A DNA stretch of 64,000 nt from Salinisphaera hydrothermalis (GTDB taxonomy: Bacteria; Pseudomonadota; Gammaproteobacteria; Nevskiales; Salinisphaeraceae), in NCBI RefSeq assembly GCF_040361195.1, contig NZ_APNE01000010.1; one strand, written 5' to 3'. The notes beneath the pieces are model-generated. The model made no database searches. It saw only the letters and a list, made by a program, of their open reading frames with translations, and had not been told where the DNA came from. The translations under genes and the position numbers were made by a program. The first letter of the stretch is position 1, and each line of letters begins with the position of its first letter. Of this stretch, positions 8,114-15,675 are shown in pieces.

Positions 8114-8400
8114 GATTGGCGGACTCGATTGACGACGTCAGCGGTTTGGAGTCGCCGCACGACTGCTCTCTTCGTTCCGTAAGGCCGCGATCCGCAGATC
8201 GACAGCGATGCACACAGATCGGGGTTGATCGTTGGAGACGCTGCTTCGATCGTGGCGCGAATGGTCTTTGCCACTTTGTTCTTGAGCACCGCCTTCGAGT
8301 CAGGCGTGACAGTGAACTCCGCCTTCGTTTAGCGCCTCGAATCCACTATGCCGCGAAAGCCAGACCGCGTCTGCGTGAATCGGCGTCGATCTGCGGACAG
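8114..8400. repeat. 287-bp tandem repeat, copy B
   Basis: This is a direct repeat of copy A, separated from it by 89 bp. The same order of parts is seen: GATTGGCGGACTCGAT, CGCCGCACGACTGCTCTCTT, the CCGCAGATCGAC arm, a central TCGTGGCGCGAATGGTCTTT block, and the closing CGGCGTCGATCTGCGGACAG arm. Substitutions are scattered and no indel changes the length, which suggests a fairly old duplication with some constraint on structure. Confidence 0.75.
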
Positions 8401-8497
8401 TCTTCTTCCACAAACGGAGCCCGAGATTAACGGCGCCTGGCGTCAGGCGTAGGTCGGCTCGGGCCGCGAGCGGGCCTCGCCGCTCCTCTCGGCGTGC

Positions 8498-8537
8498 CGT
8501 GGATGACGGATAACGCTGGGCGCATCCGGCATCCACG
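8498..8537. repeat. Intergenic palindromic unit
   Basis: CGTGGATGACGGAT at 8498-8511 pairs with ATCCGGCATCCACG at 8524-8537 with one mismatch and a 12-base loop. It is preceded by GTAGGTCGGCTCGGGCC at about 8450. This resembles the short GTAGG...CCACG palindromes common between genes in GC-rich gammaproteobacteria. It lies just downstream of the SDR gene that ends at 8570 on the minus strand and could help end that transcript. Confidence 0.5.
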
Positions 8538-8569
8538 ACTCCTCCATCTTCAGTTTTCGAAAGGCGCGC

Positions 8570-9304
8570 TTACGGCGAAACTTGCTTGGTCGGCATCACC
8601 AAAATTTCCTGGGCGTTGACGTGGCCCGGCTGGGCGAACGCGTAGACCAGCGAGTTGGCGATGTCTTCCGAGGTCAGCGCCTCGACCTTGTCGCGCCGTT
8701 CCTTCATCGCGTCTTCGGTCACGTTGAAGCCCCAGTTGGTATAGACCGCGCCCGGCTCGATCAGCGATACGCGAATGCCATCGCCGCCGAGTTCCTTGCG
8801 CAGGGTGTCATGGAAGCCGACCACGGCGAACTTGGTCGCGCAATAGACCGACCAGCCGGGCACGCCGTAGCGGCCGCCGACGCTGGAAACAGTCGAGATC
8901 ATCGGCGCCTCGCGCCCCTTCATGAGCGGGATCGCGGCGTGGGTGCAGTTGAGCACGCCATACAGGTTGGCGTCGATCTGCTTCTTCCATTCCTCCGGCT
9001 TGGACTCGGCGAACGGGTCGTTGTAGCCAACGCCGGCGTTGTTGAACATGAGGTCGACGGCGCCGTAATCGGCGTTGATGCGTTCGAACAGCGCCCGCAC
9101 GGCCTCGGCATCGCCGACGTCCGTAGGCATGGCCCGGGCCTTGTCGCCCAATTCAGCCGCCAGTTTTTCGATCTTGTCGGCGCTGCGCGCGACGAGAATC
9201 ACCTGCGCGCCTTCGGCGACGAGCGCCCGCGCGGTGGCTTCGCCGATGCCGCTCGAGGCGCCCGTGATCACACAGATGTTGTCGGTCAGATCGCGATATT
9301 GCAT
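8570..9304 (-). CDS. Short-chain dehydrogenase/reductase (YdfG-like SDR)
   Basis: 244 residues. Motifs: TGASSGIG at about 14-21, NNAG at about 88-91, VSSVGGRYG with the catalytic Ser, and YCATKF with the Tyr-Lys pair at about 155-160, then EPGAVYTNW. The C-terminus lacks the usual VDGG strand and ends ILVMPTKQVSP, typical of the YdfG/serine-3-dehydrogenase group of NADP-dependent SDRs. These act on beta-hydroxy acids or small carbonyls; the actual substrate is not predictable. It is transcribed in the same direction as the asparaginase gene 81 bp upstream. Confidence 0.85.
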   Translation of the reverse strand: MQYRDLTDNICVITGASSGIGEATARALVAEGAQVILVARSADKIEKLAAELGDKARAMPTDVGDAEAVRALFERINADYGAVDLMFNNAGVGYNDPFAESKPEEWKKQIDANLYGVLNCTHAAIPLMKGREAPMISTVSSVGGRYGVPGWSVYCATKFAVVGFHDTLRKELGGDGIRVSLIEPGAVYTNWGFNVTEDAMKERRDKVEALTSEDIANSLVYAFAQPGHVNAQEILVMPTKQVSP

Positions 9305-9385
9305 GACAGAACTCCAGTTGCCGGGCCGCTACCGCATGGCCCATAAAGCATTGACAACAAGAACCTTGCGCACGATCCGCCGTTT

Positions 9386-9922
9386 TCAAGTCGCGGATTC
9401 GATCAACGTCAGTCGTTCGTAGTCTTTGACGATACGGCCCGCCGGAATCACCCGGCCATGAAACGCGGCATAGACGCCAGGCGTCAGCAACCGGGCGGCC
9501 ATGAGCGCCTGGGCGACGTTCTGGGCGGCGTCGCTGTCGGCCACGCGATACGGTCGCATGGCGCCGGTCAGCACGATCGGCAGGCGCGGCGTATCCAGAG
9601 CGGTGGCGAGTGCTTGGGCCGTCTGTGCCAGCGTATCGGTGCCGTGGGTGATCACGACGGCATCGACGTCGCTCGCGGCCAGGGCCGCCCGGGCAGCCGT
9701 CACGACCTCGGCGCGCTCGGCTTCGCCCATGTCCAGCGAATCGATCGACATCACGCGCCGAACGTCGACCTGAACATCGGGCTGGTCCAGTGTCGCCAAT
9801 AGCGTGTCGATCACGGGTACATCCAGCGTCAGTGCGCCAGCCGAGGCGTCGTAGCTTTTCTCGATGGTGCCGCCGGTGGCCAGCAACACAATACGAAACG
9901 GTGAGCGCGATGAAATATCCAT
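9386..9922 (-). CDS. Single-domain asparaginase-family protein
   Basis: 178 residues from the ATG at 9920-9922. It has both N-terminal asparaginase motifs: LLATGGTIEKSYD (first catalytic Thr) at about residues 11-23, and HGTDTLAQTAQALA (second Thr with Asp) at about 89-102, then VLTGAMRP. Type I and II asparaginases are about 330 residues with a C-terminal domain that completes the dimer and active site; this protein stops after the first domain with a normal stop. Similar short asparaginase-domain proteins are annotated in other gammaproteobacteria, so this need not be a truncation. Activity on asparagine is uncertain. Confidence 0.75.
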   Translation of the reverse strand: MDISSRSPFRIVLLATGGTIEKSYDASAGALTLDVPVIDTLLATLDQPDVQVDVRRVMSIDSLDMGEAERAEVVTAARAALAASDVDAVVITHGTDTLAQTAQALATALDTPRLPIVLTGAMRPYRVADSDAAQNVAQALMAARLLTPGVYAAFHGRVIPAGRIVKDYERLTLIESAT

Positions 9923-10125
9923 GGCGATATTCGGACTGGGGTAAACCCTCAGTTTACCGTCAACATTCGCCTGTTCCGTACCGCGGCATGCCACACTATG
10001 CGCTTTGGGCGTACCGTGCCCCATGGGCCGCGGTACGCGCATCGGGTGGCGGGGTGTGGAACCCGGTGAGTACGACATGACGCGCGGCCCTGGCCGCTGC
10101 TTCGAATCGTCCGGGGGCACATCAC

Positions 10126-11202
10126 TTGGCACCGATCTCCAATCCATCCGTCAGCCGCTTCGAACGCGGCGTATGGTGGGCCGCCGCCCTGTTCGTGTCG
10201 TTGTTCTGTACGGCGATTCAGCTATCCATCACAGCGCCTTACCATCTCACCAGCTTTGCGCGCATGGCGCATTTCACGGCGGTGGAACCGTTCCAGCATC
10301 GCGTATTGATCCCGGCGTTGGCCGCAGCGATCGAACATCTCGCCCCGCTCGGCCACCACATCGTGTTCGGCCTGCTGGAAGTGGTGACGTGGCTGATTTT
10401 GATCGCGCTGGCCTATCGCGCGGTCGAGCGTTTTGGCATCGCCGAGAACGAGGCGCTCAAACGGCTGCTTGCGTTGACCCTCGTGCTGCCGCTGGCGATC
10501 GTTGTGTTGTTGCCGGATCTTCGGGTCTGGCCATTGCTATCGCCCGAGGCCGGTACGCTCGACTTCGGGCATTGGAGCGCACGCACGCTGTTCTACTACC
10601 CCTACGATCTGCCGGCCGCCGCGTTCACGCTCGCGCTGTTGCTGGCCGTGGCCGACTGGGGCGACCGGCCCGAGCCGCGACGCCTGATCGGTCTTGCGCT
10701 GTTGTTCGCGATCGGCACGGTCAATCGCGAAACCACTCTGTTCGTCATCCCCATGGCCGCGCTCATGCTCGCGGGCCGGCTGCCGGTAGCCAGGCTGGCG
10801 CTGTTGCTGGGGCTGATGGGCGCGCTCTACGTCGCGGTGCAATGGCCGCTGCACTGGATATTCGCGGATCAGCCAAACCCGCACGCCGCGCTCGGCGATA
10901 CCGATTACGAACTGCACGTCACGGAAAATCTCAAACTGCTCTCGCATCCGGTTTATCTGCTCACCGAGCCGGTACGGTTCGTCGGCGGTTGCTGGCTCGT
11001 GGTCGCCTTGTGGTGGCGTTATATCGAGCGTCGACTGCAGGCCGCCGTGCTGGGGCTGGTGGTTCCGCTCGTGCTGGTCGGGCTCGTGATCGGCCGCATC
11101 GCCGAACACCGCATCTTCATCGAGGCGGTGCCCATTCTCTGGCTCGCCGGGCTGCAGGCGATTCGCGGCCGGCTGGAGGTCGATGCGGCATCGACTTCCT
11201 GA
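10126..11202 (+). CDS. Polytopic membrane protein of unknown function
   Basis: 358 residues from a TTG at 10126; no in-frame ATG or GTG lies near enough to replace it without losing the first helix. About nine to ten hydrophobic segments, with soluble loops containing FQHRVLIPALAAAIEHLAP near the start, a central INRET-like GTVNRETTLFVIP, and a late RIAEHRIFIEAVPILWLAG. The NRET and EHR.F.E elements recall polytopic glycosyltransferase-like (GT-C) proteins of unknown function, but I do not recognise a named family. It is convergent with the dihydroxyacetone kinase gene, 12 bp away. Confidence 0.6.
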   Translation: MAPISNPSVSRFERGVWWAAALFVSLFCTAIQLSITAPYHLTSFARMAHFTAVEPFQHRVLIPALAAAIEHLAPLGHHIVFGLLEVVTWLILIALAYRAVERFGIAENEALKRLLALTLVLPLAIVVLLPDLRVWPLLSPEAGTLDFGHWSARTLFYYPYDLPAAAFTLALLLAVADWGDRPEPRRLIGLALLFAIGTVNRETTLFVIPMAALMLAGRLPVARLALLLGLMGALYVAVQWPLHWIFADQPNPHAALGDTDYELHVTENLKLLSHPVYLLTEPVRFVGGCWLVVALWWRYIERRLQAAVLGLVVPLVLVGLVIGRIAEHRIFIEAVPILWLAGLQAIRGRLEVDAASTS

Positions 11203-11205
11203 CCC

Positions 11206-11224
11206 GGCCGGCGCTCAGCCGGCC
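11206..11224. terminator. Hairpin between convergent genes
   Basis: GGCCGGC (11206-11212), loop GCTCA, GCCGGCC (11218-11224). The stem is a perfect 7-bp GC pair set sitting at the meeting point of two convergent genes and overlapping the last codons of the kinase gene. There is no U tract on either strand, so termination here would be imperfect or Rho-assisted. Confidence 0.35.
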
Positions 11225-12840
11225 AGTGCCTCAAACACGCGGGCCACGGCTTCCGCGCCCGGGTCCTTGATGCCCGCGAGCGCGTCGTCACGTACATAGG
11301 CCGCACGACCGGCGCCGGCGTGGCCCATGTCGGCGGTAGCGTCCGCGCCCTGGCGGGCAGCCGCGGCGGCAGCGGCCAGCGAGCCGTCGGTCAGCGCTTC
11401 GGCCGCCGGGGAAAGTGCATCGAGCATGGTGCGATCGCCCGGCCGCGCACCGCCGTAATCCTGCATGCGACCGATGCCGGCCGTGAGCGCCTCGCCCAGC
11501 GGCCGGCCATCGGCCAGTGCGGCAGCAGTGGCCGTGAACAGGATCGACAGCAGCACGCCGGACGAACCGCCCATGTCGCGGGCGAGCACGTCGCCGATCT
11601 CCTCGGCCAGACGCGCCGGATCGCCGGTCGAGAGCCGGTCGTCGTCGAGCGCGTGCCGAATGGCCGTGGCGCCGCGATCGAACGCCGTGCCGGTATCGCC
11701 GTCGCCGGCCGAAGCATCCAGCTCGTCGAGCTCGGATCGCGCCGCCGAGAGCGCATCGGCGGCAGCGCGTATCTGCTCGCCGATACGCGCATCGCGACCA
11801 CCGCCCCCCGGCTGCTTGTCGGCGCTGGGGGTGGGCACGAAAGTCGCAGGTTCGGTCACCGAGGCGGCGCCCGGCCAGCCGACCGCCGCCGTATCGCTGG
11901 CCAGCGCGGCTTCGGTGGCGTCGTCGCATGGCAGCAGCGTGATCGAAAAACCGTGCATGTTCATCGACGTCATCAAGGCCGCCGGCACTACGGCGATGCG
12001 CGCCCGGCCCTCGGGGAGCTGGCGCAGCACCTGATCGGTCAGTACGCCCATCTCCTGGGTCGAGCAGCCGCCGAGATTGTTGACCAGCACGGCCCAGCGC
12101 GCATCGCGACCGTGCCGCGCATCGGCGGCTTTCAGCAGCGGCTCGAGCGCCATGGCAACGGCCTGGGCGGCGTCCTCGGGGGCGACTTCCGACACGCCCG
12201 GTTCGTTGTGAATGCCGAGTCCGAGCTCGGGAGACCGCGGCTCGCGCGCGGTTCCGGGCAACGTCGCGCTCGACAGCGAGAGGCCGATCGACACCAGATC
12301 TCGAGTCGTGGCTTCGGCTGCGCCGACGACCGCATCCAGATCAGCCCCGGCGGCGGCGTGATGTCCGGCGATCTTGTGTACGAACACCGTGCCGGCCAGC
12401 CCGCGGGCACCAACATCTTCGGGCAGCGAGACGTCATCGGCCACGATCACGGTCCGCACCTTGTATCCCTCGCGCGTGGCGCGCTCGGCCGCCAGGCCAA
12501 AATTGAGCCGGTCGCCGGTGTAGTTCTTGATCACCAGCAGACAGCCCGCCGGCCCGGTGACCTCGCGGATCGCGGCCAGCACGGCCTCGACACTGGGTGA
12601 GGTGAACAGATCGCCGGCGATGGCCGCCGCCAGCATGCCGCGACCGACCAGCCCGGCATGCGACGGTTCGTGCCCGGCACCGCCCCCGGAGATCACCGCC
12701 ACCCGGTCGCGGTCGAAGTCCCGATCGACGATCAACCGCATGCCGGAGCCGCGTTCACTGAGGCGTACGGGCGCAATACGTGCCAGACCCGACAGGGCGT
12801 CGTCGACCACGTCGTCAGCGGCATTAAAAAAGAATTCCAT
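11215..12840 (-). CDS. ATP-dependent dihydroxyacetone kinase, fused DhaK-DhaL
   Basis: 541 residues from the ATG at 12838-12840, which has a GAGGAG site upstream; the open frame extends further but without a site. The DhaK half (1 to about 330) has GGGAGHEPSHAG (His57) and LGIHNEPG (His211), the latter being the His that binds the substrate covalently as a hemiaminal. The DhaL half (about 345-541) has the Mg-ATP motif ASAGDGDTGTAF, then MGGSSGVLLSILF and GGARPGDRTMLDAL. Fusion of the two halves marks the ATP-using kinases, unlike the PTS-linked DhaKLM system; no DhaM is nearby. It makes dihydroxyacetone phosphate from dihydroxyacetone, and perhaps phosphorylates glyceraldehyde. Confidence 0.9.
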   Translation of the reverse strand: MEFFFNAADDVVDDALSGLARIAPVRLSERGSGMRLIVDRDFDRDRVAVISGGGAGHEPSHAGLVGRGMLAAAIAGDLFTSPSVEAVLAAIREVTGPAGCLLVIKNYTGDRLNFGLAAERATREGYKVRTVIVADDVSLPEDVGARGLAGTVFVHKIAGHHAAAGADLDAVVGAAEATTRDLVSIGLSLSSATLPGTAREPRSPELGLGIHNEPGVSEVAPEDAAQAVAMALEPLLKAADARHGRDARWAVLVNNLGGCSTQEMGVLTDQVLRQLPEGRARIAVVPAALMTSMNMHGFSITLLPCDDATEAALASDTAAVGWPGAASVTEPATFVPTPSADKQPGGGGRDARIGEQIRAAADALSAARSELDELDASAGDGDTGTAFDRGATAIRHALDDDRLSTGDPARLAEEIGDVLARDMGGSSGVLLSILFTATAAALADGRPLGEALTAGIGRMQDYGGARPGDRTMLDALSPAAEALTDGSLAAAAAAARQGADATADMGHAGAGRAAYVRDDALAGIKDPGAEAVARVFEALAG

Positions 12841-12972
12841 GGCGAACTCCTCGCGGTTGGGCTGCAGGCAAGCGTAGTGCCTGTCGCCGCTTCGTGCGAG
12901 GACCAATTCGCCCGGGCCGAGGACAACCGTCAACGCAGCCCGCTGACTACACGCCGCGCACGATGATGCAGC

Positions 12973-13839
12973 TCAGCCGCGCGACCCGGCGCGCCGAGCC
13001 CAGCCCGCGTTGACCGCCAGGGCGCCGCCGATGATCGTCGCGCCGAGCGCGAGGCGGACCAGATCGGCCTGATGGTTCCAGATCAACAGATTCACGATCA
13101 GTCCGGCCGGTATCAGCGCGTTGTTCATCACCGCGAGCGTGCCGGCATCGACCCGGGTCACACCGCGATTCCAGGCGTAATAACCCACGCCCGAGGCCGC
13201 GATGCCCAACCACAGTAGTACCGCCCATTCGGTGGGCGTATCGGCGATAGCGTTGCGGTTGCCGAACACGGCGAACGAGATCGCGGCCACCGGCCAGGCG
13301 CCGGCGAAGAACCATGCGAACTGACGATGCAGCGGCACCCCGGCGGGCAGACGCGGCGCCAGGCGGCGATACCCGACCTGGCCGATGGCGAAACAGAGAT
13401 TCGCCCCCTGCATGAGCGCGAAGCCGAGCCAGACGTTTTCGCCGACCTCGGTATAGCGGATGACGGCCGCCCCGGCCACGGCCAGCACGGCGACCAGCAG
13501 ATAGCGCGGCGCGAACCGGCCGACCAGCAGATCGTCGAGCAGCGTGATGTAGATCGGCGTGACGATCGAGAACAGCAGCACCTCGGGCACCGAGATGAAC
13601 AGAAAGGACTGATAGAAGAATAGATACATCAGGCCGATCTGCACCGCACCGACGGCCATCAGCCCGAGCGCGGGGCCTGGTCCGGTTGCCCGTGGCCGCA
13701 GCATCGGCGCGAAAACGAGCAGCGCCAGCGTGATCCGGGTCAACACGGCAAAATAGACGTCGACCTGGCCGGCAAGATAAACGCCGATCAGGCTGAAAGA
13801 GAACGCCCAGAGAATAGTGACGGCGACGAGATAGCTCAT
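12973..13839 (-). CDS. EamA/DMT-family transporter
   Basis: 288 residues from the ATG at 13837-13839. Ten hydrophobic segments in two five-helix halves fit the drug/metabolite transporter superfamily: WAFSFSLIGVYLAG in helix 1, SFLFISVPEVLLFSIVTPIYI at helices 3-4, and in the second half GYYAWNRGVTRVDAGTLAVM with the usual MNNALIPAG. Exported or imported solute is unknown. Its start codon overlaps, in the opposite direction, that of the DUF6314 gene, sharing two bases. Confidence 0.83.
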   Translation of the reverse strand: MSYLVAVTILWAFSFSLIGVYLAGQVDVYFAVLTRITLALLVFAPMLRPRATGPGPALGLMAVGAVQIGLMYLFFYQSFLFISVPEVLLFSIVTPIYITLLDDLLVGRFAPRYLLVAVLAVAGAAVIRYTEVGENVWLGFALMQGANLCFAIGQVGYRRLAPRLPAGVPLHRQFAWFFAGAWPVAAISFAVFGNRNAIADTPTEWAVLLWLGIAASGVGYYAWNRGVTRVDAGTLAVMNNALIPAGLIVNLLIWNHQADLVRLALGATIIGGALAVNAGWARRAGSRG

Positions 13840-14329
13840 GACGATCGCAGCGGCAGCGGACAACGAGGGAAGCGACGCGATTATACGGACCTGGCAACGC
13901 CTGCCCGGGCTGCGCTCGCTGTCGTTCAACGCCGAACCGGGCCCCGCGTCGCAAACGGACTGGCGCGGCCGCGGTACGGCCGGAATCCGCGCGGAGCGGG
14001 CAGGCAACGATTGGCGCCTGATCGAGCGCGGCCGATTCGTGCCCGCCGGGGCCGCGCGCGGCGTGACCATGAACAACGTCTATCGCTGGCAGCACATCGG
14101 CGATCGCCTGCGGCTCTACCACGAGCGTTTCGGCACCGATGCCGCGGTGTTTCTGTTCGAACTCGTCGCCGAGAGCACGGACCGGCTGATCTGCCAACAA
14201 CCGCATCTTTGCGGCGACGATGTTTATCGCGGCACGCTGGTCCTGGCCGAGACCGGGTTCGATCTCGACTGGTCGATCACCGGACCGCGCAAGGACGAGC
14301 ATCTGCATTATCGCTATCGTGGATCATGA
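13838..14329 (+). CDS. DUF6314 family protein
   Basis: 163 residues. It has aromatic and charged positions spread along a single beta-rich domain: RTWQRLPGLRSLSF near the start, VYRWQHIGDRLRLYHERFG in the middle, HLCGDDVYRGTLVL at about 125-138, and LDWSITGPRKDEHLHYRY at the end. This matches my recollection of DUF6314, whose members end with a W.V.GP.K.Y..RY pattern and have no known function. The start ATG shares two bases with the divergent EamA gene, leaving no spacer for a promoter unless the true start is further inside. Confidence 0.65.
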   Translation: MTIAAAADNEGSDAIIRTWQRLPGLRSLSFNAEPGPASQTDWRGRGTAGIRAERAGNDWRLIERGRFVPAGAARGVTMNNVYRWQHIGDRLRLYHERFGTDAAVFLFELVAESTDRLICQQPHLCGDDVYRGTLVLAETGFDLDWSITGPRKDEHLHYRYRGS

Positions 14330-14352
14330 TCGACTGACGTCACGGAGCCCCC

Positions 14353-14703
14353 ATGCCCGCACAAGACACCGAACCCCGTATCACCACGCAGGCCGTATCC
14401 GAGACCGTCAGCGTGAGCGCCGACACGCGTTTGATCGCGAATACGCGCCGCGCCGTACTGCTTAACGAACGCGGCTATCGACCGAAGCTGTACGTGCCGC
14501 GCGGCGATGTCGCGTCCGGTGCGCTGATCGAGTCGGACACGCGCACGCACTGCCCCTACAAGGGCGACGCGCGCTATTTCCATGTGGTCGCCGGCGACCA
14601 AACTTATACCGATGCCGCCTGGTCCTACGACGAACCGTTGGCAGACGTGGCGACGATCGCCGGCTTGATCGCCTTCGATCATCCGGCTATTCGGGTCGAC
14701 TAG
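14353..14703 (+). CDS. DUF427 family protein
   Basis: 116 residues, one DUF427 domain. The diagnostic set is present: KLYVPRGDV at about 50-58, then SDTRTHCPYKGDARYFHV with the conserved TxCPYKG, DAAWSYDEPL, and AFDHPAIRVD at the end. The family is annotated as nucleotidyltransferase-fold in some databases, but its biochemical role is not established. A GGAGC stretch sits upstream of the start. It follows the DUF6314 gene by 23 bp and is probably cotranscribed. Confidence 0.85.
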   Translation: MPAQDTEPRITTQAVSETVSVSADTRLIANTRRAVLLNERGYRPKLYVPRGDVASGALIESDTRTHCPYKGDARYFHVVAGDQTYTDAAWSYDEPLADVATIAGLIAFDHPAIRVD

Positions 14704-14843
14704 CAGCGCTGACGAGATTCGGTTCGACGCGCGGGGCAACCGCACATCGCCGCGACGCCACGGCGCGATCGCGTTCCGTCGGTTCGGCACGCGGAAACAA
14801 CCCCGTATACTCGTGGCGATTTCGCCCGCCACCGGACATCAGC

Positions 14844-15452
14844 ATGTGGGTCACCGTTCTATTGATCGCGATCACCTGCGCGGTCTCGATCACCTGTTTT
14901 TCCAATGAGCGCCTGCTCGACCGGCTGCTGCTCTGGCCGCCGGCGGTCAACCGCGGCGAATATTTCCGCCTCGTCACCAACGCGTTCGTGCATGCCGATG
15001 GCGCGCATCTAGCGTTCAACATGATCACGCTGTTCTTCTTTGGCCGCGTGATCGAGGGGTTCTTCGAGCGCTATATCGGCGCGGTGGGCTTCGTACTCTT
15101 TTATCTTGCTGCGGCCGTGGTTTCGACCGTGCCGAGCTATCTCCAGCATCGCCAAGATTCGCGCTATCGCAGCCTGGGCGCATCGGGCGCCGTTTCGGCC
15201 GTTCTGTTTGCCTTTATCCTGCTCGCGCCGTGGTCGACGATCTATGTTTTCGTGGTACCGGTGCCGGCGATTCTCTACGGCGTGCTGTTCACCGCCTACG
15301 GTCTCTATGCCGGCCGGCTCGGCCACGACCACATCAACCACAGCGCGCATCTATGGGGTGCAGCCTTCGGCGTGGTCTTCACGTTGATCATGGAACCGCG
15401 GTTGGGGCCACTGTTCCTGGCACAGATCACCTCACCCGGGGCCCAGTTCTGA
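14844..15452 (+). CDS. Rhomboid-family intramembrane serine protease
   Basis: 202 residues, six hydrophobic segments. The catalytic Ser is Ser114 in LGASGAVSA and the His is His169 in SAHLWGAAFG, six helices apart in the usual order. FVHADGAHLAFNM at about 49-61 is the conserved segment after helix 1 that carries a stabilising His and Asn. Members cleave single-pass membrane proteins inside the bilayer. It ends one base before the next small gene and shares a transcript with it and probably with the oxidoreductase and tRNA region. Confidence 0.9.
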   Translation: MWVTVLLIAITCAVSITCFSNERLLDRLLLWPPAVNRGEYFRLVTNAFVHADGAHLAFNMITLFFFGRVIEGFFERYIGAVGFVLFYLAAAVVSTVPSYLQHRQDSRYRSLGASGAVSAVLFAFILLAPWSTIYVFVVPVPAILYGVLFTAYGLYAGRLGHDHINHSAHLWGAAFGVVFTLIMEPRLGPLFLAQITSPGAQF

Positions 15453-15453
15453 T

Positions 15454-15666
15454 ATGCGGGTACTCTTCTGGCTGGCCGCACTCGCCGTCGTCGTGCTGCT
15501 GGTACGCGCGCGCTGGCAACGCTGGCAGCGCCGCCGCCGGGGAGAGCCGGAGCCGGTGCAACAAGGACCGCGCACCATCACGCTGGTCGTCATCGCTTTG
15601 CTGCTGGTCTATGGCCTGTTGATCGGCTATCGGCTGTTCGTGGGCGGTTGGAATACGCTGTACTGA
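15454..15666 (+). CDS. Small two-helix membrane protein
   Basis: 70 residues: MRVLFWLAALAVVVLLVRAR forms the first membrane helix, an Arg/Gln-rich loop RWQRWQRRRRGEPE follows, and TITLVVIALLLVYGLLIGYR is the second. It starts one base after the rhomboid stop and ends nine bases before the oxidoreductase start, so the tight spacing supports a real gene in an operon. I do not recognise a family. Confidence 0.65.
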   Translation: MRVLFWLAALAVVVLLVRARWQRWQRRRRGEPEPVQQGPRTITLVVIALLLVYGLLIGYRLFVGGWNTLY

Positions 15667-15675
15667 ATACTGAAT

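Noticed and set aside
7692..8400. CRISPR-like array from the CAGATT/CGCAGAT units
   Set aside because: Units are spaced irregularly, repeats are short and degenerate, there are no spacers of uniform length and no cas genes.
7738..8400. Intact GxxExxY-type gene in the repeat region
   Set aside because: Such genes sometimes accompany CGCAGAT repeats, but every frame here is short or interrupted and lacks the family motif.
11320..12600. 426-residue plus-strand frame opposite the dihydroxyacetone kinase gene
   Set aside because: It is antisense to all kinase motifs and shows no domain.
12947..14308. 453-residue minus-strand frame overlapping the EamA and DUF6314 genes
   Set aside because: The EamA frame in the same region has ten clean membrane segments; this one is Arg-rich in an out-of-phase frame.
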